Below, one piece after another: positions 16,962-25,253 of a stretch of 33,294 nt of DNA; the stretch's first letter is position 1; every line of letters starts with the position of its first letter. The translations under genes were made by a program, and so were the position numbers. Below the pieces are notes generated by a model. That model saw only the letters and a list, made by a program, of their open reading frames with translations. It was not told where the DNA came from and did no database searches. Location: assembly GCA_021604365.1 (NCBI GenBank), contig BQIZ01000019.1, positions 1 through 33,294 on the forward strand, read 5' to 3'. This DNA comes from Nitrospirales bacterium (GTDB lineage Bacteria; Nitrospirota; Nitrospiria; Nitrospirales; UBA8639).

Positions 16962-18740
16962 CTATTTTTGCGGTTTTGGGCTTTGCAGGCGATTAACCCT
17001 CTGGGCCAATTGGCCCAGTCGATCCTCATGCTGGTCCACTCGCTCACCCAATTTGGTCCCAATGGTATTGAGCACATCACGCAATTTATTGACGGTTTCT
17101 GTTAACTGATTGAGGTGGGTCAGATTGGTTTGTGAGGTATCGGCAGTTCCTTGGACCTGTTGAAAAGAGGTCATGGCCCGATTCAGGCGCTGTTCTTGGT
17201 TTTCAATCCGAGCATTCAGCTTCGAACTGACATTTTCCAAGGCTTGGGCGACAGATTGGATTCCGCTGTTAACTTCTTGTAGATGGGTATTAGTCATCTG
17301 GGTGTCAGAGTCAATTTTCCCCACCAGCCCGGATTGATGGGTTTCCAGGTCCTTTAACCGCGAGCCGATTCCGTCGACCGTTTGGTTGAGTTGATTTGTG
17401 AGTTGGTTGACGGTTTGCACTTGTTGTTTTTGCTCTTGGACGTCTCGTTTCAACTGTTGGAATTGTTGAACTGACTGATTGAGTGCTTGTGCCCGCTCTT
17501 CTTGTTTGGCCAGGCGACTGGAGAGTGATTGCCTGGCTTGATCAAGACTTTGAGTAATGGAGTTGAGACTGGCATTGACCTCGGCCAGATGGGCTGAAGT
17601 TTTTTGGGTATTGGATTGGAGCTGGTCGGTCAGTGCGGTTTGGTGTGATTCAACCGTGTTCATGCGTTCCGAAAGTCGTCCCGCGTGTTGAATGATTTCA
17701 TCTCCGCGTTTCCCGAGTAAGCTCCCCATGACTTCCTGAGCTTCGCGAAGCTTGAGAACGGATTGGGATAGCTCTTGCACGTGATTGGCATCCGCCTGCA
17801 CGTGTGTTCCCAGAGCTTCCATATCTTTTTGTAAAAATTCAATTTGCGCGAGCTTAGGGCCTTGCTGAGTCTCAATATCGGCAACTAACCGGGCCATGGC
17901 TGCATTCACGTCCTGTTCTAGATAGGTTCGAAGGGCTTGGGTGTCGGCGGCGAGTTTGTCTTGCAGGATTGTGACCTCATTTTGCAACTGAGTGACTTGT
18001 CTTGCTTGTTCATCAAGGCTGGCACCGAACAACTCTCCGGATTTTTCCAGACCTCCCTGAACCTGGAGCATCGAATCAGACAGTTTTTCTGTGCGAGATT
18101 GCATGGTTCCGAGGTCTTGCCGTTGTCCTGATAAATCTGTTTGAACCTGTCCAATCGTCGTTCCGAGGCTTGTCAGTGTGTCTTTAAATTGCGAGAGGGA
18201 TTTCTGGAATTCGCCCATGTTCGTGGTTAATCCTTGATTGTTTTCATCCACCTGTTGGGCGAGGGTCGTATTGTGGGTTTTGACCGTTTGCAGGTCTTCC
18301 CCCTGTGTCTGAATCGTTGATTGAATCGATTGGACCTCAGATTTCAAAATCTCTGTTTGGTTTGTATAGTCCTTTTTGAGATCTCGGAGGCTTTTTTCAG
18401 TTTCTTCAAATTTTCCGTATAAACTCGCCACATCTTTTTCTTGGAGGAGTGTGGCTTTTTGATTGATAGAAGCCAGATTGCCACGAGTTTTTTGCGCTTC
18501 CTCATTCATCTTGATCAGTTGCGCCTTGGTTTCATCAACTTGTAGACCAAGGGCCTTTTTTTCATCTTTGATCTTGGCAATCTGTAGTTCCAGGTCTTTT
18601 TGAATTCTGGCAAGGTCAGCTTGTTGAGCCACGCAGCCCGTAGCCAATAAACTAGAGACTCCACATACCATTACCCACTTGAGAGAAAAAGACGATGGCC
18701 ACAGTCTTGAAACATGTTGCAAGGTCAGCCCTATATTCAC
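16962..18740 (-). CDS. Giant coiled-coil lipoprotein in the Tol-Pal operon
   Basis: This 592-residue protein is of no family I recognise. The N-terminal signal peptide ends in the lipobox LATGC, so Cys36 would be lipidated and the protein anchored in a membrane facing the periplasm. The rest, 37-585, is almost entirely Gln/Leu/Asn/Ser-rich heptad sequence predicted as long coiled coils. Residues from about 359 repeat with a period near 102: RMNTVESHQTALTDQL aligns with RLKDLETHQSGLVGKI from 461, and a third partial copy follows near 566. It starts with GTG, preceded at 12 bases by GGAGG. It lies 48 bases after pal and ahead of ybgF, so it is presumably co-expressed with the Tol-Pal system. 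A spacer or tether role between the membranes is inference. Confidence 0.88.
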   Translation of the reverse strand: MNIGLTLQHVSRLWPSSFSLKWVMVCGVSSLLATGCVAQQADLARIQKDLELQIAKIKDEKKALGLQVDETKAQLIKMNEEAQKTRGNLASINQKATLLQEKDVASLYGKFEETEKSLRDLKKDYTNQTEILKSEVQSIQSTIQTQGEDLQTVKTHNTTLAQQVDENNQGLTTNMGEFQKSLSQFKDTLTSLGTTIGQVQTDLSGQRQDLGTMQSRTEKLSDSMLQVQGGLEKSGELFGASLDEQARQVTQLQNEVTILQDKLAADTQALRTYLEQDVNAAMARLVADIETQQGPKLAQIEFLQKDMEALGTHVQADANHVQELSQSVLKLREAQEVMGSLLGKRGDEIIQHAGRLSERMNTVESHQTALTDQLQSNTQKTSAHLAEVNASLNSITQSLDQARQSLSSRLAKQEERAQALNQSVQQFQQLKRDVQEQKQQVQTVNQLTNQLNQTVDGIGSRLKDLETHQSGLVGKIDSDTQMTNTHLQEVNSGIQSVAQALENVSSKLNARIENQEQRLNRAMTSFQQVQGTADTSQTNLTHLNQLTETVNKLRDVLNTIGTKLGERVDQHEDRLGQLAQRVNRLQSPKPQK

Positions 18741-18788
18741 TCTGGAATTATTCCTCCATGTTTTCAGAAAAACTGGTCGATTGGGTAG

Positions 18789-19790
18789 CTAATTTTGAAC
18801 TAGCAAATGTCCCCGTCGGTTCAATTGGTAGCACACTTCTGTGGTGTCCTGGCAAAATGGCTTGTCTTTCCCGTAGGAAATGACCGTCAATCGTGAAGGA
18901 TCAACACCCAATTGAGAGAGAAAATCTCGCACAGCCATGGCTCGTTTTTTCCCAAGCACCATGTTATAGGCCTGCGTTCCGCGTTGATCGGAATGTCCTT
19001 CAATAATTAAAAGTGAGGAGGGATCGTTGGCGAGCCAGGCCATGTCCCGTTCGAGAGAATCCTTAGCTTCTGCGGTGAGAGTCCAACTATCAAATTGAAA
19101 AAATACATCCTCCAATCCAGCAGATACTGTGGCCAATTCTTCCTCTTGAATTTTCTCCAACTGCTCTCGAATGATCTCCGACGGTTCAGCTTTCGCTACT
19201 TGAAAGGTTTCGGGAATTGGTTCCGTGTCTTTTGGCAAATTCGAGAGATCATTTTGGAATTCCGTCTGGGAGCTGAAGGGGGACGTCCCCGTTTGGTCTT
19301 GATCTGAACCGTTTATGACCGAAGGACCGGATTGAGTTAATTGGTCTTGAGGAGACCCGTTCATGCCTGAAGAACTGGATTGAGTTGAGATATCATTTCC
19401 GTCGTTAAGTGGCGTCACTGGACTGGCACTGCTTTGATCAATTTCTGAATTTTGCTCGGTAGGATTTCCAGCTTGGAGGTTCTGCTGGAACCATTGATCC
19501 ATATGATTGGGGTCGTAGCCGAAATCGAGCGGATCAGCCGGAGCGATTGGTTGAACGGCATCTGCGCGGATTTCCTCGGTAGAAGTGCCTTGCCCTGCCA
19601 ACAAAGATTCATCAACGGAGGTTCCTGCTAACCCTGCTGTTTCGGTGTCTGATGCTGATGCCCCAGTTTCTTCGCCTGGAGAACCTGAGGCGGTGGAAAC
19701 GTGGATCCGTTTTTCCCCACATCCCGAGATACTGACGAGTGAAAGACTGAGAATGCCAAGTAGTGAAATCACATGAATGGCTGGGCGCAT
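18789..19790 (-). CDS. pal: Peptidoglycan-associated lipoprotein Pal (OmpA family), long form
   Basis: Pal anchors the outer membrane to murein and binds TolB. This protein has 333 residues, about twice the usual length. The signal peptide ends in lipobox ISGC (Cys24). Residues 25-200 are an acidic Ser/Thr/Gln-rich linker that includes two 16-residue tandem units at 136-167. The OmpA-like domain spans about 226-331 and contains the murein-binding GHSDQRGTQAYNMVLGKKRA (265-284). A Cys pair (313, 320) lies near the end. It sits 44 bases after tolB, in the standard order. Confidence 0.94.
   Translation of the reverse strand: MRPAIHVISLLGILSLSLVSISGCGEKRIHVSTASGSPGEETGASASDTETAGLAGTSVDESLLAGQGTSTEEIRADAVQPIAPADPLDFGYDPNHMDQWFQQNLQAGNPTEQNSEIDQSSASPVTPLNDGNDISTQSSSSGMNGSPQDQLTQSGPSVINGSDQDQTGTSPFSSQTEFQNDLSNLPKDTEPIPETFQVAKAEPSEIIREQLEKIQEEELATVSAGLEDVFFQFDSWTLTAEAKDSLERDMAWLANDPSSLLIIEGHSDQRGTQAYNMVLGKKRAMAVRDFLSQLGVDPSRLTVISYGKDKPFCQDTTEVCYQLNRRGHLLVQN
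19290..19385. repeat. Two tandem 48-base units within pal
   Basis: The units 19338-19385 and 19290-19337 encode TQSSSSGMNGSPQDQL and TQSGPSVINGSDQDQT (residues 136-151 and 152-167). They share the frame and most DNA positions, which points to an internal duplication in the linker. Confidence 0.75.
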
Positions 19791-19834
19791 GGAACGACTC
19801 CTTTTTTGAACTATCAGGGTTGTTGGCTCATTTA

Positions 19835-21211
19835 TTATGGTTGAAATGGCGACCAGGAGGGAGAGCTGAGATGTTCGCCTGCCAAGGAAATTTTCTCCAA
19901 TCCTGCTCCCTCGCTAGTAATGATGTATAAATGACTTTCTCCTCTTCGAATCGAACTGAAAACAATATGCCGTCCATTTGGTGCCCAGGACGGCGAGTCA
20001 TCAATGCTTTGTCCGTTGGTGATTTGTTTCCGTTGTTCCCCATTCGGACTGATGCGGCATAATTTAAATCCCTCGCTTGGCACCCGGCACACGTAGACGA
20101 TCCAATCTCCCTTTGGGGACCATGCTGGCGCCGCGTTGTAGTCTCCATCAAAGGTTAAGCGACGGACGTTCAAACCATCGGCATCCATGATGTAAATTTG
20201 GGGGCGGCCTCCCCGATCTGATGTGAAGGCCAGATGTCGCCCGTCTGGAGACCATGACGGGGACAAATCTGCGCTATTGTGGGAGGTTAACTGCTTCACG
20301 TTTCTACTGTCCAATTCTATCTGATATAGATCCGAGTTGCCATCTTGGGCAGCGGAATAGGCAATAGATTTTCCATTAGGAGCAAAGGAGGCCGTAATGT
20401 TCAGACTGGCTGGCGAAACCAAAATTTCTTCCCGACCGGTAGCCAATTCCCTTTTCATAATGAGTTGTTTGCGATCACGATATGCGGTGTAAATAAGCGA
20501 TTTCCGGTCCGGAGCCCAGGTAGGCATGAGGTTTAAATACCCGTCAGCCGTGACCTGTTGCGGATCATACCCATCGTAATCCATGACAAAAAGCTCTCGT
20601 CCATTCTCTTTTTGACCTACAAATGCGATTTTCGTCCTGGCAATACCCTGCTCGCCGGTATATCGATAGACCAGTTCGTCTGCCCACCGATGGGCCATCA
20701 AGCGAGTGAGGGTTTCTGTCGTTTTGAGGGAAAAGTACCGTTTCCCGGTCAATACATCCTGTTGTCCTGGATCAAATGCGCAGGCATCCAAAATAAGTCC
20801 CTGGACTCCGTTTGAAGTCCCTCCTACTCCTATTCTCCCCCAGGTAGAGACCGTCACTTTTTGGAAGTGGGGTGCCAAATTTGATGAAAGACTCATACAT
20901 TTATTGTCAGAGAAATCCCCTTTGGCAGGGGGTAAATCGGTAATTGAAAATATTTGTGAGCGTTTGAGATCCGCTTTAAGGACGGATGCGACCTGAGTCT
21001 CAATGTCTTCTGAGAGTCCGGTATCCCGTTGAACGGGGGAGAATCCCATTACCCAAATAGGGATTTTTTGAAACTCTGAACGTGTGGCTTTGAGATCCGC
21101 TTCCTCTCCATGAAGAAAGGCCGGGGATACGGCAATTACACAAAAGGCAAGCAGAGCCAGGATGGCATACAGGGGTTTACGTGCATTCTTCATAATATAG
21201 CTGGTGTCCAT
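19835..21211 (-). CDS. tolB: Tol-Pal translocation protein TolB
   Basis: TolB is the periplasmic beta-propeller that shuttles between Pal and TolA. The 458-residue protein has a signal peptide (hydrophobic core about 13-32), an N-terminal TolB domain (to about 165) and a C-terminal propeller of repeated WD40-like units with the pattern PSWSPDGRHLAFTSDRGG and APAWSPKGDWIVYV. The ATG at 21211 is preferred because AAGGA lies eight bases upstream; an ATG six codons later has no such site. The start is 3 bases beyond the tolA stop, implying tight co-expression. Confidence 0.95.
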   Translation of the reverse strand: MDTSYIMKNARKPLYAILALLAFCVIAVSPAFLHGEEADLKATRSEFQKIPIWVMGFSPVQRDTGLSEDIETQVASVLKADLKRSQIFSITDLPPAKGDFSDNKCMSLSSNLAPHFQKVTVSTWGRIGVGGTSNGVQGLILDACAFDPGQQDVLTGKRYFSLKTTETLTRLMAHRWADELVYRYTGEQGIARTKIAFVGQKENGRELFVMDYDGYDPQQVTADGYLNLMPTWAPDRKSLIYTAYRDRKQLIMKRELATGREEILVSPASLNITASFAPNGKSIAYSAAQDGNSDLYQIELDSRNVKQLTSHNSADLSPSWSPDGRHLAFTSDRGGRPQIYIMDADGLNVRRLTFDGDYNAAPAWSPKGDWIVYVCRVPSEGFKLCRISPNGEQRKQITNGQSIDDSPSWAPNGRHIVFSSIRRGESHLYIITSEGAGLEKISLAGEHLSSPSWSPFQP

Positions 21212-21214
21212 TAA

Positions 21215-22705
21215 CTAATCCTTTTGATCCGTTTTGATAAATTGAAAACGCACATCCAGGAAAGCATCAGAAATATCAGGTGGAAATGGGGGTAAGGGAT
21301 TGACCGCATTCACCGCCCGTTGAGCGGCGGAATCGTAATATCCATTTCCTGAACCTTTATCAATGCGAATCTGGGAAATTTCTCCAGATCGAAAAATACG
21401 GAATCTGAGTACCACTAACGGAGCATTTGCAACGAGTGGCGTTCTTCTCCACTGATCCTGAATGAGGTCCTGAATTATTCCATAATAACGATTTATTCCC
21501 GCAGAAGACTGAGCGGCAGTATTCCTGGAATTTGAGGTGGGTTGCACTTCCAGGAGTTGGAGGCGATTTTTAATCGATTCAACCGGCGTGACGTCGGGAA
21601 TGGATAATTTTGCAATTCGTTGATCCATTTCTGACTGCACCGGTTGGGTTCGTGGTGAAGAAGAGGACCCAGGTTCTTGAGGGGGTGGTGAGGCTGGAGA
21701 CAGTTTCAAATTGGGGGCTTTAGCTTCTTCTAATAATTGCTTCATCATATCTGACATTTTCTCGCGTTGAGGAGGTTTTTCCAGTGGTAGGGATGGAGCA
21801 ATTTGGGCTAATTGAGGTGCGGAGAGCCCAGGGGCGAAAGGTTTTTCTTGTTTCGGCGTGGAAGCTTTGGGCTGTTTTTTGATTTTTCGAGTTGGTGCAG
21901 GTGTCGGTATTGTCGGGAGGGTTCGCTTGAGCGATTCCTCAATATTACTTGATGGAGATGCGTCGTCGGGCTGTCTTTCTTTTTCGGACATCTTAAACGG
22001 GGTCACCGAACTCAATTCCGGTAGCACAGGAGCGAGTTTGACAGTTGGCTCAATTTTAGGGGGCTGAGTTTGGGATACCGAATTTTGAGGCTCCGGAGGA
22101 ACAGGTGTTGGGGGTGTAGCCTTTTTGGGAGATGGCGTTGCGTTAGGCTTGGGAGCGACTGGCGATTGTGAAGAATGTAAGCGTTCCGGACGCGAAATGT
22201 GTGGAGCAATAGGGGGCATTCGAAGATTTTCAAATAACGGAGATTGGTCTTTCAAAGGAGATTGTTCGACGTGGGGAGATGGTGCCGGAGAAGACATTTC
22301 TTGTTTGTTAGGCACGAGGATTGAGCCAACCGCCCCTTCCAAAAATTCCGATAAACGTTCGGAGGGTGTTGGGACTGGCAAAGGAGGAAGGGTGGCTTCT
22401 TTTGGTTGGGTCTTTATTGGTTCTGCTTTTGTTGGTTGAGATTTTTGTTGAGGAGGCGCCGGGGGAGAAGACTTTTTTGGGCTTGAAGAAGGAGCCTGCG
22501 CTTCCGGTAAAGAAATAAGATTTACCTCAATGGCACTGAGAGGTTCCTCGACTGTGGATTGAAATCGTAAGAACAGGGCCATCATGATGACGAGGGCATG
22601 CAGAAAACCTGAGGTGAGGAGTCCCCAACGGAATGAGGAGCTTTCTTGTGAAACGTCAGCAGCGAGCCCAAGGGAAATTAGACTTGGGGATTCAGCATGT
22701 CCCAT
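21215..22705 (-). CDS. tolA: TolA/TonB-family energy transducer with proline-rich periplasmic region
   Basis: By position and layout this is TolA, which carries energy from TolQR across the periplasm to TolB-Pal. It has 496 residues: a short cytoplasmic tail and one membrane helix at about 28-47, with His36 in it. A very long Pro/Ser/Lys/Gln-rich region follows (about 60-390). The C-terminal TonB/TolA-type domain contains the IQDLIQDQWRR helix, LRFRIFRSGEISQIRIDKGSGNG and AVNAVNPLPPFPPD. The Pro-rich middle resembles TonB more than the Ala-rich helical rod of E. coli TolA. The gene is 11 bases after tolR. Confidence 0.9.
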   Translation of the reverse strand: MGHAESPSLISLGLAADVSQESSSFRWGLLTSGFLHALVIMMALFLRFQSTVEEPLSAIEVNLISLPEAQAPSSSPKKSSPPAPPQQKSQPTKAEPIKTQPKEATLPPLPVPTPSERLSEFLEGAVGSILVPNKQEMSSPAPSPHVEQSPLKDQSPLFENLRMPPIAPHISRPERLHSSQSPVAPKPNATPSPKKATPPTPVPPEPQNSVSQTQPPKIEPTVKLAPVLPELSSVTPFKMSEKERQPDDASPSSNIEESLKRTLPTIPTPAPTRKIKKQPKASTPKQEKPFAPGLSAPQLAQIAPSLPLEKPPQREKMSDMMKQLLEEAKAPNLKLSPASPPPQEPGSSSSPRTQPVQSEMDQRIAKLSIPDVTPVESIKNRLQLLEVQPTSNSRNTAAQSSAGINRYYGIIQDLIQDQWRRTPLVANAPLVVLRFRIFRSGEISQIRIDKGSGNGYYDSAAQRAVNAVNPLPPFPPDISDAFLDVRFQFIKTDQKD

Positions 22706-22716
22706 TGGTCAAACGC

Positions 22717-23157
22717 TTAGCGGGAAATCCCGATGGTATCGTCCTCAATTATTGTTTCGATTTTGGGGCCGGTAATCATTCCAAGACGTTCAATTTTGGC
22801 CCCTTTGACTTCATCCATGATCTGCACCACGGTTCCATAGGGAACCGTTTGATCTGCTCGCAGATACACCGAAATTAACGGATTTAAGATTTTGGCTTCT
22901 TGAAGTTTGGCTCGTAAATTGACCAGGCTAATAGTGTCATTACCGAGGGATAAGGTGTGATCTCGCTGAATCGTCACAATCAGGCGTTCTTCCGCTTGTA
23001 TATTGTTGGCAGAAGTGGTTGGGAGGTTAATGTCCAAGCCACGATGTAGCATCGGGGCGGTAACCATGAAAATCACCAAGAGAACTAAGACGACATCGAC
23101 GAGAGGAATGACGTTGATTTCTGAGAGAAATTGTCGAGGCTTTGATCCAGTGGTCAT
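22717..23157 (-). CDS. tolR: Proton-channel subunit TolR (ExbD/TolR family)
   Basis: TolR forms, with TolQ, the proton-driven motor that energises TolA. The 146-residue protein has a short cytoplasmic N-terminus ([17 protein letters not shown]), one membrane helix at about 17-37 with the conserved Asp21 that carries protons, and a periplasmic domain ending in the [16 protein letters not shown] segment typical of the family. Its ATG overlaps the tolQ stop codon (ATGA at 23154-23157), so translation of the two is probably coupled. Confidence 0.95.
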   Translation of the reverse strand: MTTGSKPRQFLSEINVIPLVDVVLVLLVIFMVTAPMLHRGLDINLPTTSANNIQAEERLIVTIQRDHTLSLGNDTISLVNLRAKLQEAKILNPLISVYLRADQTVPYGTVVQIMDEVKGAKIERLGMITGPKIETIIEDDTIGISR

Positions 23158-23873
23158 CGGGTCACTTCCACTTCAAAGGCTTTTTCAGATTCTTCAATCG
23201 TATTGAGAAATTCAATGGTAAATGCCTCAACTCTGAAGGACATTTTTCGAATTCTAGAAAGAAAATAGTTGTAGGCCATCACGGCAGGAATTGCGGCAAA
23301 TAGCCCGGCAGCAGTGGCCACAAGTGCTTCAGAGACTCCAGGAGCAACTGCGGCAATGCTTGCTGAACCTTGAATGCCGATTTCATGAAAGGCATTGATA
23401 ATGCCCAAAACTGTTCCTAGAAGACCAACAAACGGAGTCAGATTTCCTGTGGTCGCCAAAAAAGGCAAATAGGCTTCTTGTTGGCTGATTTGGTTCTGGA
23501 TGATGTATTGAGCGACCTTTTCCAAGTACTGTCGGTTAGGGGAGCGCTCTGCGGGTTTTGCCTCCAGGGGTGGTCTCGAGGTGAAAAGATCAGAGGATTC
23601 GGGCAAGCGGTCGGTAATGCCCAAATAAACGGCTGAGCTTGGGCTATAGGATAATGTTTGAGCCTGACTTCTTAAGGTATGCTGGTCGATGGGATTCTGT
23701 TCGTACAATTGGAGGAACTGTGATTCTTCTTGGTGAATTCGGCCAAACCGCCTGAATCTGTTCACAATGATTCCCCATGAAATCACGGAAAAAACTGACA
23801 GGATGAAAAGAATGATAATGGATAGCAGGCCCAAGGACCCAAAGAACTCGGAAGGATTGGCAGCAAAGGTCAT
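23154..23873 (-). CDS. tolQ: Proton-channel subunit TolQ (MotA/TolQ/ExbB family)
   Basis: TolQ is the three-helix inner-membrane stator of the Tol motor. The 239-residue protein has membrane segments at about 12-38, 142-165 and 183-207. The last two lie in the family signature region [22 protein letters not shown] and [20 protein letters not shown], with the channel Thr and small residues in place. The only sensible start, ATG 23873, has AGGAGG about 16 bases upstream, further away than usual. It is the first protein gene of the tol run, and tRNA-Asp lies 85 bases upstream on the same strand. Confidence 0.95.
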   Translation of the reverse strand: MTFAANPSEFFGSLGLLSIIILFILSVFSVISWGIIVNRFRRFGRIHQEESQFLQLYEQNPIDQHTLRSQAQTLSYSPSSAVYLGITDRLPESSDLFTSRPPLEAKPAERSPNRQYLEKVAQYIIQNQISQQEAYLPFLATTGNLTPFVGLLGTVLGIINAFHEIGIQGSASIAAVAPGVSEALVATAAGLFAAIPAVMAYNYFLSRIRKMSFRVEAFTIEFLNTIEESEKAFEVEVTR

Positions 23874-23958
23874 ATAGTTGTATTTCGACCTCCTCTAGGC
23901 TGGTCAGAAGCTAAACAGGGGATATTGATATTGAAATAAACCACTGAGAGATGAGGTA

Positions 23959-24037
23959 TGGCGGGGCCGACGGGATTTGAACCCGCGACCTCCAGATTGA
24001 CAATCTGGCGTCCTAAACCTAGCTGAACGACGGCCCC
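23959..24037 (-). tRNA. tRNA-Asp (GTC), CCA encoded
   Basis: The minus-strand cloverleaf has acceptor GGGGCCG/CGGCCCC and anticodon stem CCAGA/TCTGG around the loop TTGTCAA, giving anticodon GTC for Asp. The T-arm is GGTTCAAATCC. The mature 76 bases span 23962-24037, and CCA is encoded at 23959-23961. Confidence 0.96.
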
Positions 24038-24160
24038 GAATTTTTTTTTGATCTTGGGCAAATAGCCCACGCATTCATTCAAAGAGGAAATGGAGTCGAT
24101 GAAGAATTTCGTAATATATCAGATCAAGAATACCATAAGCCAAAATAATATTTTTATATT

Positions 24161-24236
24161 TGGTAGGCGGAACAGGGATCGAACCTGCGACATCTGCCGT
24201 GTAAAGGCAGCGCTCTGCCAGCTGAGCTATCCGCCT
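24161..24236 (-). tRNA. tRNA-Val (TAC), CCA encoded
   Basis: Acceptor AGGCGGA/TCCGCCT and anticodon stem CTGCC/GGCAG surround the loop TTTACAC, giving anticodon TAC for Val. The T-arm is GGTTCGATCC. The body is 24164-24236, with CCA encoded at 24161-24163. It lies 123 bases upstream of tRNA-Asp and directly behind a consensus promoter. Confidence 0.96.
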
Positions 24237-24262
24237 AAAAATTAAAACGCTACAATTCATCC

Positions 24263-24290
24263 ATTATAACAGGGAGTTAGGCCTTGTCAA
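24263..24290 (-). promoter_or_regulatory. Consensus sigma70 promoter for tRNA-Val/tRNA-Asp
   Basis: On the minus strand TTGACA (24285-24290) and TATAAT (24263-24268) are both perfect consensus boxes with a 16-base spacer. Transcription would start near 24256, about 20 bases before tRNA-Val. It could continue through tRNA-Asp into tolQ. Confidence 0.88.
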
Positions 24291-24317
24291 CTCAAATGAA
24301 ATAGTGTGGAATACTGT

Positions 24318-24346
24318 TTGACATGAACAGGACGCGTGGGTATAAG
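24318..24346 (+). promoter_or_regulatory. Near-consensus sigma70 promoter for the TPR protein gene
   Basis: TTGACA at 24318-24323 and TATAAG at 24341-24346 have an ideal 17-base spacer. The expected start near 24353 leaves a leader of roughly 60 bases before the ATG at 24416. It stands back to back with the tRNA promoter, 27 bases between the two -35 boxes. Confidence 0.85.
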
Positions 24347-24415
24347 GCAGCACACCCAAATTCTGAATGCGAAAAAAATATTTGGTCGTCCTAGCGACGA
24401 GAGGGAAAAGTAATT

Positions 24416-25225
24416 ATGGGATATAAAATTAAAGACCTTGCTAATAAATCTCCTATGGTGGAGCAAGCTCAGTTTCTATCGAGTAAAGAACGGTTTTTGT
24501 TTTTTGTGGAAGAGAATCGGGCTCTGGTATGGGGAGGGATTTTTCTTGTTCTGGCTGTGATCGTGGCAATTGTGACGATGGGGTGGCTCAATCAAACGAA
24601 TCAAGAGCATGCATGGGAACTAGAAGGTCAGGCGCAAACAATCTATTTGGATCGTCCGCTAGATGATGTCAAAAAGGGCCAAGAGAATATTCAAAAAGCT
24701 TCAAGCCTGTTCCAGGACATCCTTGAGCAATTTCCTGGGACGCCCAGCGCGGGAGTCTCCTCATTTTTATTAGGCAACAGTATGATGGAGGAGAAAAATT
24801 ATCAAGGGGCGATAGAAGTGTATACTTCGTGGATCAAAGAATATGGGCAAGATCATATCTTCGTCGGATTAGTCCAGCAGCGATTGGGGTTTGCCTATTT
24901 ACTTAATGGCAATCGAGAGTCCGCCCTAAAGGCCTTTGATGCCGTGCTGGCTGATCCCCATGCGTTAAATAAAGACCAGGTAGTTTTTGAGCTGGCGAAG
25001 ATTGCAGAGGCTGATGAAAATACTGCTGAAGCGGTTGGGCAGTATAAAAAGATTATTCAGGAATTTCCTTTATCTCCGTTTGCGTCGGAAGCTGCCCTCC
25101 GGGTGAAGGTGTTAGCACCGGAAGAAGCTAAAGATTCTCCTTCCTCGGAAACGGGTGAACTGGAGGGGATTGAGAAGAGCAGTCCTGAAGCCCCACAGGT
25201 TCAGGAGAAAGGAGAGGGGAAATAG
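24416..25225 (+). CDS. Membrane-anchored TPR protein (YfgM-like layout)
   Basis: This 269-residue protein has a cytoplasmic N-terminus of about 35 residues, one membrane helix at about 37-59 (ALVWGGIFLVLAVIVAIVTMGWL) and a periplasmic part. The latter holds TPR-like repeats (SLFQDILEQFPGTPSAGVSSF, NYQGAIEVYTSWIKEYG and SALKAFDAVLADP) and an acidic tail rich in Glu/Ser/Pro. The layout matches YfgM-type proteins, which assist SecYEG-linked chaperones, but the sequence match is only general. AGAGGG lies about 12 bases before the ATG. A consensus promoter precedes it. The gene converges on the transglycosylase gene with a 28-base gap. Confidence 0.82.
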   Translation: MGYKIKDLANKSPMVEQAQFLSSKERFLFFVEENRALVWGGIFLVLAVIVAIVTMGWLNQTNQEHAWELEGQAQTIYLDRPLDDVKKGQENIQKASSLFQDILEQFPGTPSAGVSSFLLGNSMMEEKNYQGAIEVYTSWIKEYGQDHIFVGLVQQRLGFAYLLNGNRESALKAFDAVLADPHALNKDQVVFELAKIAEADENTAEAVGQYKKIIQEFPLSPFASEAALRVKVLAPEEAKDSPSSETGELEGIEKSSPEAPQVQEKGEGK

Positions 25226-25253
25226 TATTGGTTCAGTGCACCCAATAGGTGGG

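Noticed and set aside
23870-24082. Short minus-strand frame containing GRQIVNLEVAGSNPVGPA
   Set aside because: It is the translation of the tRNA-Asp gene.
24075-24260. Short minus-strand frame containing AQLAERCLYTADVAGSIPVPP
   Set aside because: It is the translation of the tRNA-Val gene, a common false protein call.
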